Below are positions 29,188 through 38,182 of a DNA stretch of 46,809 bases, piece after piece. Origin of the DNA: an uncultured Schlesneria sp. (lineage in GTDB: Bacteria > Planctomycetota > Planctomycetia > Planctomycetales > Planctomycetaceae); NCBI GenBank assembly GCA_903840265.1, contig CAIMFH010000096.1:1-46809 (forward strand). Reading direction: 5' to 3'. Position numbers and translations under genes: made by a program. Position 1 is the stretch's first letter. Each line of letters opens with the position of its first letter. The notes beneath the pieces are model-generated. The model ran no database searches and was not told the origin of the DNA. It was given only the letters and a program-made list of their open reading frames with translations.

Positions 29188-30444
29188 GTGAGAGATCGGC
29201 TGTCAGGCTGGTTCGTATGTGCGGTGTTGCTGTTCGTAGCAGGCTGCTCGCGGCCTCAACAGAAGGCGACCGCACCCCCACCTCCCGCAATTCCGACAAG
29301 CGAGCTCGTAGAACGAGAAGTGACGGACTTCGTCGACTTCACGGGGCGGACCGAAGCGGTGCACGTCGTTGACATTCGCGCCCGAGTCACTGGCTACTTG
29401 ATGAAGATGCCGTTCCGGGAAGGATCGGAAGTGAAGCAGGGGGATCTGCTCTTCGAAGTTGATCCGCGACCCTATCAAGCTCAGCTCGACCAGGCGACCG
29501 CTCAGATCAAGCTGTACGAAGCGCAGTTGAAGCTGGCTCAAGCGACGCTGCACCGCGACGAAATCGTCGCCAAGTCGACGCCCGGTGCGATCACCCAGCA
29601 ACAGGTCGATCAAGATCAGGCCTCGGTTGATGAAGCCGCCGCCAGATTGGAAGCCTACCAGGCCAACATTGAAGTCTACAAATTGAACCTGGAGTTTACT
29701 CAAGTCAAGTCGCCGATTGATGGCCATGTCAGCCGCTACTACCTGACACTGGGAAACCTCGTGAATCAGGATCAGACGCTACTCACGACGGTCGTCTCAG
29801 AGGATCCCATCTATTCCTATTTCGACGTTGACGAGCCGACGGTTCTGCGAGTCCGCAAAGCGATTAACGAAGGCAAAATTGAGCGTTATCAACAGGGGAA
29901 ACTCCCGGTTTATATGGGACTGCAAGGCGAAGAAGGCTATCAACATGAGGGGATGCTGGACTTCGTCAATAACCAAGTGAATCCTGCGACCGGCAGCATT
30001 CTGGTACGCGGCGTCTTCCCCAATCCGATTCCCGAGTCGGGCGTCACGCGCGTCCTCTCGCCGGGGATGTTTGTCCGCGTGCGTTTGCCAATTGGCAAAC
30101 CTCATCCCGCTTTGCTGGTGATCGATCGAGCGATTGGATCAGACCAAGGGTTGAAATACGTCTACGTGGTGGACAAGGACAACAAAATTGAATATCGGCG
30201 GATCACAACTGGCGCGCTGCAGGAAGATGGCCTGCGAGTCGTCACCGACGGACTCAAGCCGAAAGAAGTCGTTGTCGTGGGTGGTCTGCAGCAATTGCGT
30301 CCGAAAATGGAGATCAAGCCAGACACGACTCCAATGCCGACGATCACCAAGGGAAAAGGACAATACGGCGACAAACCTGACGAGAAACAGCCTGCGGACA
30401 AGCCCAAAGACGATTCGAGTGCCAACAAGCCGCAGGAAAAGTAG
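29188..30444 (+). CDS. RND efflux periplasmic adaptor (membrane fusion protein), lipoprotein
   Basis: A 418-residue AcrA/MexA-type adaptor that links an inner-membrane RND pump to an outer-membrane channel. The signal peptide ends with a lipobox (FVAGC, Cys20). The barrel-sandwich hybrid/lipoyl region (VDIRARVTGYLMKMPFREGS, later VKSPIDGHVSRYYLTLGNLV) flanks an alpha-helical hairpin (about 100-165). A Lys/Asp/Pro-rich tail (about 385-418) is an uncommon addition. The start is GTG at 29188. The first permease gene begins 33 bp downstream; no outer-membrane factor gene lies in the window. Confidence 0.92.
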   Translation: MRDRLSGWFVCAVLLFVAGCSRPQQKATAPPPPAIPTSELVEREVTDFVDFTGRTEAVHVVDIRARVTGYLMKMPFREGSEVKQGDLLFEVDPRPYQAQLDQATAQIKLYEAQLKLAQATLHRDEIVAKSTPGAITQQQVDQDQASVDEAAARLEAYQANIEVYKLNLEFTQVKSPIDGHVSRYYLTLGNLVNQDQTLLTTVVSEDPIYSYFDVDEPTVLRVRKAINEGKIERYQQGKLPVYMGLQGEEGYQHEGMLDFVNNQVNPATGSILVRGVFPNPIPESGVTRVLSPGMFVRVRLPIGKPHPALLVIDRAIGSDQGLKYVYVVDKDNKIEYRRITTGALQEDGLRVVTDGLKPKEVVVVGGLQQLRPKMEIKPDTTPMPTITKGKGQYGDKPDEKQPADKPKDDSSANKPQEK

Positions 30445-30477
30445 CGCTATGTCCTCACTTGTTCGGAGTCTAACGTC

Positions 30478-33400
30478 GTGATTTCCCACTTCTTCATCGA
30501 TCGACCGATCTTTGCAGCAGTGGTCTCGATCTTGATCGTACTGACCGGAGCCATCGCGGCCCTCTTTCTGCCGATTGCCCAGTACCCACAGATCACGCCT
30601 CCGGCAATTCAAGTTTCGATCAGCTATCCCGGCGCGAACGCTCAAGTCGTCGCCGATACCGTCGCCGCCCCCATCGAACAGCAAGTGAATGGCGTCGAGG
30701 GGATGCTGTACATGTCGTCGCAAATGGGCAACGACGGCTCATACTCGCTGACCGTGACATTCGACATCGGTACGGATCTGAACACGGCACTCGTGATGGT
30801 GCAGAACCGCGTGTCATTGGCGATGCCGCAGTTGCCATCTTCGGTCCAGAACCAGGGAATCACGATTCGCAAGAAGACCCCTGACATCCTGATGGTGATC
30901 AACTTCTACTCCCCTGACGACCGCTACGACAACATTTATCTCAGCAACTACGCCACGATCAATCTGAAGGATGAACTATTGCGGATTGACGGTGTCTCGG
31001 ACATCGTCGTGCTCGGCCAGCGTGACTACAGCGTCAGGGCCTGGCTCGATCCTCAGAAGTTGGCTTCGCATGACATGACCGCGATGGATGTGGCTGCCGC
31101 GATTCGCACGCAGAATCTTGATGCCCCGGTGGGGCAGGTGGGCCAACCGACTGCTCCGAAGGGGCAGGCGTTTCAGATGCCCGTCGACACCCTGGGGCGT
31201 TTGAGCGATCCCGAAGAGTTCGAGCAGATCATTGTCAAAACGAGCGGAGCGCCCGCCAGAAAACAATCCACATCGAATCAGGCCAGTTCCTCCAAGCCGC
31301 CCCCGGCGATGAATACGATGTCGATGGACGATTGGCCGGGAACGAGCACGACGACGAGCGGCCTGCCGAGCGATCTGGCCATCCTGCCAACCAATCCGGG
31401 TACTGCAACTTCATCGTCTGCAAGCGGTAATTCTTCTTCGCAGCAACCAGTCGATCCCGCGATGACGTCCTTGACGTCGCCGACATCGGGTGCTCAAGGT
31501 GGTGCTTCTACGGGTGGCGGTGCCTCCAGTGCCGGCGGAGCTTCAACATCCGGAGGTGCCACGGTGAGCGGCGGGGCGTCTCCAGGCAGCAGTACTTCAT
31601 CGACGACCAGTTTGCCAGTCACCTCGCCAGCCAGCAGCCTCGGCAGCACCTCCATTACCAGCGGCACCAGTGCCACGCTTCGCGGCAATCCTCCGACGGT
31701 CGGAGTCGTCCGATTAAAAGATGTCGCGACTGTCGAGATGGGGGCGCAGAACTACAATCAATTCTGCACGTTCGACGGTCGTCCTTCGGTCGGCTTGGCG
31801 GTCTTTCAGCTACCTAACACCAACGCGCTCGATGTCGCTGACCGCGCCAAGAAGAAAATGGAAGAACTGAAGTCGCGATTTCCGGAAGGGATCGAATACA
31901 CGATCGCCTACGACATCACTCCCTTCGTGCGCGAATCGGTTGCGGATGTCATTCGCACACTTCTGGAAGCGATTGTGCTCGTCGCCTTGGTTGTACTCCT
32001 CTTCCTGCAGAACTGGCGAGCGGTTTTGATACCTCTCGCGGCAGTTCCCGTAGCTATTATCGGTACCTTCGCTGTGATGGCGGCCTGCAATTTCAGCCTG
32101 AACAATATCTCCTTGTTCGGCCTGGTGTTGGCGATCGGGATCGTCGTCGACGATGCGATTGTTGTTGTCGAAAACGTGGAACGTTGGCTGGATGAAGGGC
32201 TGTCAGCTCGTGATGCGGCTCGCAAGGCGATGGAAGAAGTCACCGGTCCAGTGGTCGCCGTGGCACTCGTCTTGTGTGCGGTCTTTGTGCCTTGTGCCTT
32301 TATCAGCGGAATCACGGGGCGGTTTTTCCTGCAATTCGCGGTGACGATCGCCGCGTCGACCGTCTTCTCCGCCATCAATTCGCTAACGCTTAGTCCAGCC
32401 TTGGCAGCCATTCTGCTCCGACCAAGGGAACACAAGAAAGATTGGTTGCAATCGCTGTTAGATAAGACTCTTGGTTGGCTATTCAGAGGGTTCAATTCGT
32501 TTTTCGAATGGAGCACCGAAGGCTACGCGTGGGCGGTTGGCAAGCTGCTGCGGCTGAGTTTCGTCGTGTTGCTCGCCTATGGTGGGCTCTTGGTTCTGAC
32601 ATACATCGTCTTCAAAGTCGCCCCCACAGGCTTCGTCCCCGATCAAGATCAAGGACGAGTCATCGCCAACGTTCAACTGCCCGATTCATCATCTCTGCAG
32701 CGGACGCAAGAAGTCGTCGCCATGATCGACAAGATCGCGCGTGAGACGCCTGGGGTGGCGCACACGATTTCGATTTCCGGAATGTCGTTCGTGCTGTCCG
32801 CGAACAGTTCTAACTTTGCGTCGATGTTCATTGTGCTCGACCCGTTCGAAAAGCGACGTAGTGCGAACCTGCACGATACGGCGATCATGGCCCGCCTGCG
32901 AAAAGAATGCGCCCAGCACATCAAAGATGCGCAGGTCATGGTCTTCGGAGCTCCCCCAGTTCCGGGCTTGAGCGTGGCGGGTGGATTCAAATTACTCGTC
33001 GAAGATCGTGGTGGAATCGGATTGGAATCCCTCCAGCAACAGACGGACGGATTAATTCAGAAGCTGCAGAAGCAGCCGGCACTAATTGGTGTGTCGACGC
33101 AATTCCGCTCGAATACGCCGCAACTCTTCATGGACATCGATCGCGAGAAAGTCACGTCCCTGGGAATCTCGGTAGAGGATGTGAATCAGTCGTTGGGTAT
33201 GTATCTTGGCTCCCTGTACGTCAACAGTTTCAACCGATTCGGGCGGCATTGGCAGGTCACGATTCAAGCCGATGGTGCCTACCGAGCTCGGTTGGAACAG
33301 CTCAGCCTGTTCAAAGTCCGCAGCAGCAGCGGCCAGATGGTGCCGCTGAGTACCCTGATCAACATGCGCGAGATCGGCGGCCCCGTCTTCGTCACGCGCT

Positions 33401-34299
33401 ACAACCTGTCTCCCGCGGCCCCCGTCACAGGGAGTCTGCGTCCCGGGATCAGTACCGGCGAAGCCATCGCAGAGACAGAGAAACTCGCGGGGGAATCGTT
33501 GCCACTGTCGATGAAGACGGAATGGACCGAGTTGATGTTCATGCAGATCCGCGCAGGGGACACGGCAATTTATGTGTTTCTGCTGGCCATTCTCTGCGTC
33601 TTTCTAGCTCTGTCGGCGCTTTATGAGAGCTGGTCGCTCCCATTAGCGGTGATTCTTGTCGTCCCACTTTGCTTGTTGTGTTCGGTAACGGGAGTCCTGC
33701 TCACGGGATCATCCGTCAATATCTTCGTGCAGATCGGCCTGGTCGTCCTGGTAGGACTGGCGTGTAAAAACGCGATCCTGATCGTGGAGTTCGCGAAACA
33801 GTTGCATCAGCAGGGGAAATCACGGTTCGACGCCACTCAGGAAGCGTCCAAGCGGCGATTGCGGCCGATCTTGATGACTTCATTCGCGTTCATTCTCGGT
33901 GTCTTTCCGTTGGTAATCGCGCAGGGAGCCGGTGCCGAGATGCGTCAGTCGCTGGGAACTGCTGTCTTCAGCGGGATGATCGGTGTCACCCTGTTCGGCA
34001 TCTTCCTGACGCCAGTCTTCTTTTACGTCATCCAAGGAGTGGGTGAGACTCGATTCTTCTCATCCCAGACCGCCCAGCGGATTGGCTTGTGTGCGGCCGT
34101 CATCGTTCCCGTGGCGGTCCTCGCGCTGGCGACATTTGGAATCCCGGCGTTTGGTATTCCTCCTTTGAAGATTTCCAAGGGGGTTCAGTTTACGACATTG
34201 ATGGTCGCAGTTCTGGGCGTCCCAGCCGTCGTGCTGATCCGCAACTTGCGTCAGCAGCACCACGGCGATTCGTCGACATCGAAGGAAGAGCAGAAGTGA
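30478..34299 (+). CDS. RND efflux permease (HAE1 type), with large Ser/Gly-rich insertion
   Basis: A 1273-residue inner-membrane proton-driven exporter of the AcrB/MexB family. Landmarks: N-terminal FFIDRPIFA, proton-relay Asp558 and Asp559 in GIVVDDAIVVVEN, and the TM10 Lys in GLACKNAILIVEFAK. The family norm is about 1030-1060 residues; the excess is mainly a 150-residue low-complexity insertion (about 257-407, rich in Ser, Gly, Thr and Ala) between EQIIVKTSG and VVRLKDVATVEMG, a short hairpin in the docking domain of AcrB. The C-terminal end also has two extra hydrophobic segments. Start is GTG at 30478. It overlaps the second permease gene by 4 bp. Confidence 0.93.
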   Translation: MISHFFIDRPIFAAVVSILIVLTGAIAALFLPIAQYPQITPPAIQVSISYPGANAQVVADTVAAPIEQQVNGVEGMLYMSSQMGNDGSYSLTVTFDIGTDLNTALVMVQNRVSLAMPQLPSSVQNQGITIRKKTPDILMVINFYSPDDRYDNIYLSNYATINLKDELLRIDGVSDIVVLGQRDYSVRAWLDPQKLASHDMTAMDVAAAIRTQNLDAPVGQVGQPTAPKGQAFQMPVDTLGRLSDPEEFEQIIVKTSGAPARKQSTSNQASSSKPPPAMNTMSMDDWPGTSTTTSGLPSDLAILPTNPGTATSSSASGNSSSQQPVDPAMTSLTSPTSGAQGGASTGGGASSAGGASTSGGATVSGGASPGSSTSSTTSLPVTSPASSLGSTSITSGTSATLRGNPPTVGVVRLKDVATVEMGAQNYNQFCTFDGRPSVGLAVFQLPNTNALDVADRAKKKMEELKSRFPEGIEYTIAYDITPFVRESVADVIRTLLEAIVLVALVVLLFLQNWRAVLIPLAAVPVAIIGTFAVMAACNFSLNNISLFGLVLAIGIVVDDAIVVVENVERWLDEGLSARDAARKAMEEVTGPVVAVALVLCAVFVPCAFISGITGRFFLQFAVTIAASTVFSAINSLTLSPALAAILLRPREHKKDWLQSLLDKTLGWLFRGFNSFFEWSTEGYAWAVGKLLRLSFVVLLAYGGLLVLTYIVFKVAPTGFVPDQDQGRVIANVQLPDSSSLQRTQEVVAMIDKIARETPGVAHTISISGMSFVLSANSSNFASMFIVLDPFEKRRSANLHDTAIMARLRKECAQHIKDAQVMVFGAPPVPGLSVAGGFKLLVEDRGGIGLESLQQQTDGLIQKLQKQPALIGVSTQFRSNTPQLFMDIDREKVTSLGISVEDVNQSLGMYLGSLYVNSFNRFGRHWQVTIQADGAYRARLEQLSLFKVRSSSGQMVPLSTLINMREIGGPVFVTRYNLSPAAPVTGSLRPGISTGEAIAETEKLAGESLPLSMKTEWTELMFMQIRAGDTAIYVFLLAILCVFLALSALYESWSLPLAVILVVPLCLLCSVTGVLLTGSSVNIFVQIGLVVLVGLACKNAILIVEFAKQLHQQGKSRFDATQEASKRRLRPILMTSFAFILGVFPLVIAQGAGAEMRQSLGTAVFSGMIGVTLFGIFLTPVFFYVIQGVGETRFFSSQTAQRIGLCAAVIVPVAVLALATFGIPAFGIPPLKISKGVQFTTLMVAVLGVPAVVLIRNLRQQHHGDSSTSKEEQK
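31246..31698 (+). other. Low-complexity insertion coding region in the first RND permease
   Basis: This in-frame stretch encodes about 150 residues dominated by Ser, Thr, Gly, Ala and Pro, for example GGASTGGGASSAGGAS. The flanking strands match AcrB without a gap when it is removed, so it is a loop insertion. The second permease has a shorter insertion at the same place (35061-35201). Confidence 0.8.
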
Positions 34300-37200
34300 T
34301 TTCTCGTTTTTTTATCGATCGTCCGATCTTCGCATCCGTGCTGTCGATCGTCTTCGTGCTGGCGGGGGCCGTCTCGGTCTTCTCGCTTCCGGTGGCACAG
34401 TATCCCGATGTGACACCGCCGACCGTCGTCGTGACGGCGCTGTATCCCGGTGCCAATGCACTGACGGTTCGCGACACCGTCGCCGCCCCCATCGAAGAAC
34501 AAGTCAGTGGCGTCGAGGGGATGATGTACATGTCCTCTCAATCGACCAACGATGGCGTCTACACCCTGACCGTGACGTTCCGGATGGGGATGGATTCGGA
34601 CATGGCACAGGTTCTGGTGCAGAACCGAGTTTCGCTGGCGCTCCCCGTGATTCCGCTGCTCGTTCAGAACGAGGGAATCAACGTCAAGAAGATGTCGCCA
34701 AACACCTTGATGATCGTCAACCTCGTTTCTCCCGACGATCGATACGACAGCATCTTTTTAAGCAACTATGCGACGATCTATCTGAAGGACGAAATCGGCC
34801 GCCTGCCGGGTGTGGCGGGCATCACGTATCTCGGCCAGCGCGATTACAGTCTGCGAGCTTGGTTGGATCCCGACAAACTCGCGTCGATGAACCTCACCGC
34901 GAAAGATGTGTCGAACGCGATCAACCAGCAGAACTTGCAAGTTGCCGCCGGGCAAATTGGTCAGCAGCCGGTTCCGCAAGGACAACAATTCCAGCTCGCC
35001 ATCAATACGTTGGGGCGACTGACCGAACCGGAACAATTCGCAGATATCATCCTGAAGGCTGGCCCCAGCATGGCGGACATGCAGTCGACCTCAAGCGGAT
35101 CAGGTGACGCCACTGCAGCTCCTTCGGCGGGAAATTCGTCGGCCGGTTCGGGCGGCCAATTGAGCTCCAACACGTCCAACGGCGGGACACAGCAGTCGAC
35201 CAGTATCGTTCGTCTGCGTGATGTCGGAACCGTCAGCCTCGGGTCGCAACAATACAATCAGTCCTGCACCCTTGATGGCCGCCCGTCGGTGGCCCTTTCG
35301 ATCTTTCAGCTTCCCGGCTCCAACGCCCTCAGCACAGCCGATGGCGTCTACGCGAAGATGAGAGAACTGAAGAACCGATTCCCCGAGGGTCTGGACTACG
35401 AGATCGTCTACGACACGACCCCCTTTATCCGTGAATCCGTGAACGAAGTCTTTGCGACATTGCGAGACGCGATCATTCTGGTCGCGATCGTGGTGCTGGT
35501 GTTCCTGCAAAACTGGCGCGCGGCGGTCATTCCGCTGATTGCGGTTCCCGTCGCCATTGTCGGAACGTTCGCAGTCATGGCGGCGTTTGGATTCTCGTTA
35601 AACAACCTGTCGCTGTTCGGCTTGGTGCTCGCGATCGGGATCGTGGTCGATGACGCGATCGTCGTCGTCGAAAATGTGGAACGCTGGCTCGACGAAGGGG
35701 CCGAGCCCCGCGAGGCAGCTCGCAAAGCGATGGATGAAGTGACGGGTCCTGTCATCGCCGTCGCGCTGGTGCTGATCGCCGTGTTTATTCCGTGCATGTT
35801 TTTGGGCGGGATCACCGGCCAGTTCTTCCGCCAGTTTGCAGTCACAATCGCTGTCTCGACAGTGATCTCGGCATTCAATTCGATGACACTCAGCCCAGCC
35901 CTCGCCGCGATTCTGCTGAAGCCGCGTGGGACGAAACCTGACATGCTGAACTGGGCGCTGAACCTGGTCTTTGGCTGGTTCTTTAAGCTATTTAACTCGG
36001 CCTTCGCCGCGAGCACGTCGATGTATACAAGTCTCGTCGGCGCCTTACTGCGAGTCAGCTTTGTCGTGATGCTGGTTTACGGCGGCCTGCTTGTGCTGAC
36101 GTATTGGGAGTTCAGGCAGGCCCCGACTGGCTTCATTCCGCAGCAGGACAAGGGTTATTTGCTGTTAAATGTGCAATTGCCAGATTCCGCATCCGTTGAG
36201 CGGACGCAAGAGGTGATGGGGCGCATCGAGGCCCTCGCTCTCAAGACCGATGGTGTAGACCACACTGTCGGCATTTCCGGCCAGTCGCTGATCCTGAACG
36301 CCAGCGCCCCGAACTTTGGATCGATGTATGTCCTCTTCAAAGATTTCAAAGATCGTCGTAAAGGCAAATTGACGTCGGATGTCATCGCGACATCACTACG
36401 AGACCAGTGCCAGCGTGAAGTGAGTGAGGCGGTCGTCACGACCTTCAGTCCACCGCCCGTTGACGGTCTCGGCACCACAGGTGGCTTCAAAATTGTGATC
36501 GAAGATCGCGGCAATCTGGGGCCAGCCGAACTGCAAAAGGTCAGCGATCAGATCGTTGCCGATGGGAACCAGACCAAAGGGTTGCAGGGGCTGTTCAATA
36601 GTTCACGAGCCGATACCCCTTGGTTGTATCTGGAGATCGATCGTACGAAATGCATGGCTTTGGGCGTTCTGGTGAGCGACATCTTCGACACGTTGCAGAT
36701 CTACTTCGGGTCGTACTACGTCAACAACTTCAACGAATTCGGCCGCACTTGGCAGGTCAACATCCAAGCCGATCAGCGATTTCGAAGTCAGGCGAGTGAC
36801 CTGCGTCAATTGCAAGTTCGCAACATGCAGGGGCAGATGATTCGCCTTGGCACTTTGGTCGACATCCGCGACACCTCCGGTCCTGTCATGGTCATGCGTT
36901 ACAACCTTTATTCAGCCACGACGATCATCGGTGACACGACACCGGATCTCAGTTCTGGCCAAGCGGTCGATACGATGCAGCAGATCGCCGCCAAGCGGTT
37001 GCCTCGTTCGATGGCCTATGACTGGACCGAGCTGACCTACTTGCAATTGCAGGTGGGCAACGCCGCAATCGCCGTCTTCGCCTTATCTGTCGTCTTCGTC
37101 TTTCTGGTACTGGCCGCTCAGTACGAAAGTTGGTCGCTGCCACTCGCGGTCATCCTGGTCGTGCCGATGTGCCTCTTGTGCTCAATCGCCGGGATCAGCA

Positions 37201-37658
37201 TGGCCCACATGGAAGTCAACATCTTCACGCAGATCGGGTTCGTGGTGCTCGTCGGTCTGGCGAGCAAGAACGCAATCCTGATCGTCGAGTTTGCCAAGCA
37301 GCAGGAAGAACACGGCAAGTCCCGGCGCGAGGCGGTTCTCGAAGCCAGTCGCCTGCGACTGCGGCCCATTCTGATGACATCGCTCGCGTTCATTTTGGGC
37401 GTGGTTCCGCTTGTGATCGCATACGGAGCAGGTGCCGAAATGCGACGAGCCTTAGGCTTGGCCGTGTTTAGCGGGATGCTCGGCGTGACAATCTTCGGTC
37501 TCTTCCTCACCCCGGTGTTCTATTACACGATCCGCGGCTTCGGCGGTCCGGCAAAGCCAGTCGGGACTCCAGAAGCAAAGGAACCGGAGCTTCCCAAGTT
37601 AGAACACGAAGAACCTTTGAAACAGCTGACCGATGAGACTTCGCACGATCAGAAATAG
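34296..37658 (+). CDS. Second RND efflux permease (HAE1 type)
   Basis: A 1120-residue paralogue of the preceding permease. It keeps FFIDRPIFA, Asp452-Asp453 in VVDDAIVVVEN, and the Lys in GLASKNAILIVEFAK. Start is GTG at 34296, overlapping the previous stop as GTGA; a longer frame from 34089 would lie inside the upstream gene and adds no family sequence. A 47-residue Ser/Gly/Asn/Thr insertion (about 256-302) sits in the same docking-domain loop as the larger one upstream. Two distinct permeases behind one adaptor recall MdtABC, where MdtB and MdtC form a mixed trimer; a heterotrimer here is an inference. A charged Glu/Lys/Pro-rich tail ends the protein. Confidence 0.93.
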   Translation: MISRFFIDRPIFASVLSIVFVLAGAVSVFSLPVAQYPDVTPPTVVVTALYPGANALTVRDTVAAPIEEQVSGVEGMMYMSSQSTNDGVYTLTVTFRMGMDSDMAQVLVQNRVSLALPVIPLLVQNEGINVKKMSPNTLMIVNLVSPDDRYDSIFLSNYATIYLKDEIGRLPGVAGITYLGQRDYSLRAWLDPDKLASMNLTAKDVSNAINQQNLQVAAGQIGQQPVPQGQQFQLAINTLGRLTEPEQFADIILKAGPSMADMQSTSSGSGDATAAPSAGNSSAGSGGQLSSNTSNGGTQQSTSIVRLRDVGTVSLGSQQYNQSCTLDGRPSVALSIFQLPGSNALSTADGVYAKMRELKNRFPEGLDYEIVYDTTPFIRESVNEVFATLRDAIILVAIVVLVFLQNWRAAVIPLIAVPVAIVGTFAVMAAFGFSLNNLSLFGLVLAIGIVVDDAIVVVENVERWLDEGAEPREAARKAMDEVTGPVIAVALVLIAVFIPCMFLGGITGQFFRQFAVTIAVSTVISAFNSMTLSPALAAILLKPRGTKPDMLNWALNLVFGWFFKLFNSAFAASTSMYTSLVGALLRVSFVVMLVYGGLLVLTYWEFRQAPTGFIPQQDKGYLLLNVQLPDSASVERTQEVMGRIEALALKTDGVDHTVGISGQSLILNASAPNFGSMYVLFKDFKDRRKGKLTSDVIATSLRDQCQREVSEAVVTTFSPPPVDGLGTTGGFKIVIEDRGNLGPAELQKVSDQIVADGNQTKGLQGLFNSSRADTPWLYLEIDRTKCMALGVLVSDIFDTLQIYFGSYYVNNFNEFGRTWQVNIQADQRFRSQASDLRQLQVRNMQGQMIRLGTLVDIRDTSGPVMVMRYNLYSATTIIGDTTPDLSSGQAVDTMQQIAAKRLPRSMAYDWTELTYLQLQVGNAAIAVFALSVVFVFLVLAAQYESWSLPLAVILVVPMCLLCSIAGISMAHMEVNIFTQIGFVVLVGLASKNAILIVEFAKQQEEHGKSRREAVLEASRLRLRPILMTSLAFILGVVPLVIAYGAGAEMRRALGLAVFSGMLGVTIFGLFLTPVFYYTIRGFGGPAKPVGTPEAKEPELPKLEHEEPLKQLTDETSHDQK

Positions 37659-38182
37659 TTGGGCCGAGCTGTAGCGTTGAGTCCGTCGCAAGTCGGATGC
37701 CTCGGAACAACGGTAGATTCATTCAGCCGTCGTCGTTGTTGCTGGCCAGCTGAACAACGTGCCTCGTGGTCTGGGGTTTCAAGACGCTGAATTTGGCGAT
37801 CACTGTATTCTGTCGCGAGCAGCGTCAGCGGATTGGTCATTCAGAACGCGCCTGCGAGCGAGAAATCGCGTATCAGCGTGCTTTCGTCGGGCAGATGCAC
37901 AAGAGGCGATCGTTAAGTCACGTTCTAATCAGTCACGCTCGCAGCAATTGCTCGACTCGCGACCAACCTGGAAGATTGGCGTCCATCAAGCTTGGCCCGC
38001 ATCTGCGACCATCTCTCCACCTGATCGAATCGGACGTAGGCACAACAAATGCCGAGTGATCATGTCGCCGCCTGCGGGCTTCGCAGTCATTTCCGCCATT
38101 CACAACTCCTGCTCTCGGCACACGATTCGCGATCAAGGCATTCAAGATCGGAATGCTGCCAACCACCCTGCAGGAAATCAAA
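37659..38182. other. Intergenic region with no recognisable gene
   Basis: About 520 bp between the efflux operon and the HAD-ATPase gene. A 151-codon frame crosses it but has no ribosome site and overlaps the next gene in another frame. No terminator hairpin with a T tract was found directly after the permease. Confidence 0.5.

Noticed and set aside
34089-34295. Longer N-terminus for the second RND permease
   Set aside because: It would lie inside the upstream permease gene; the RND family start FFIDRPIFA begins right after the GTG at 34296.
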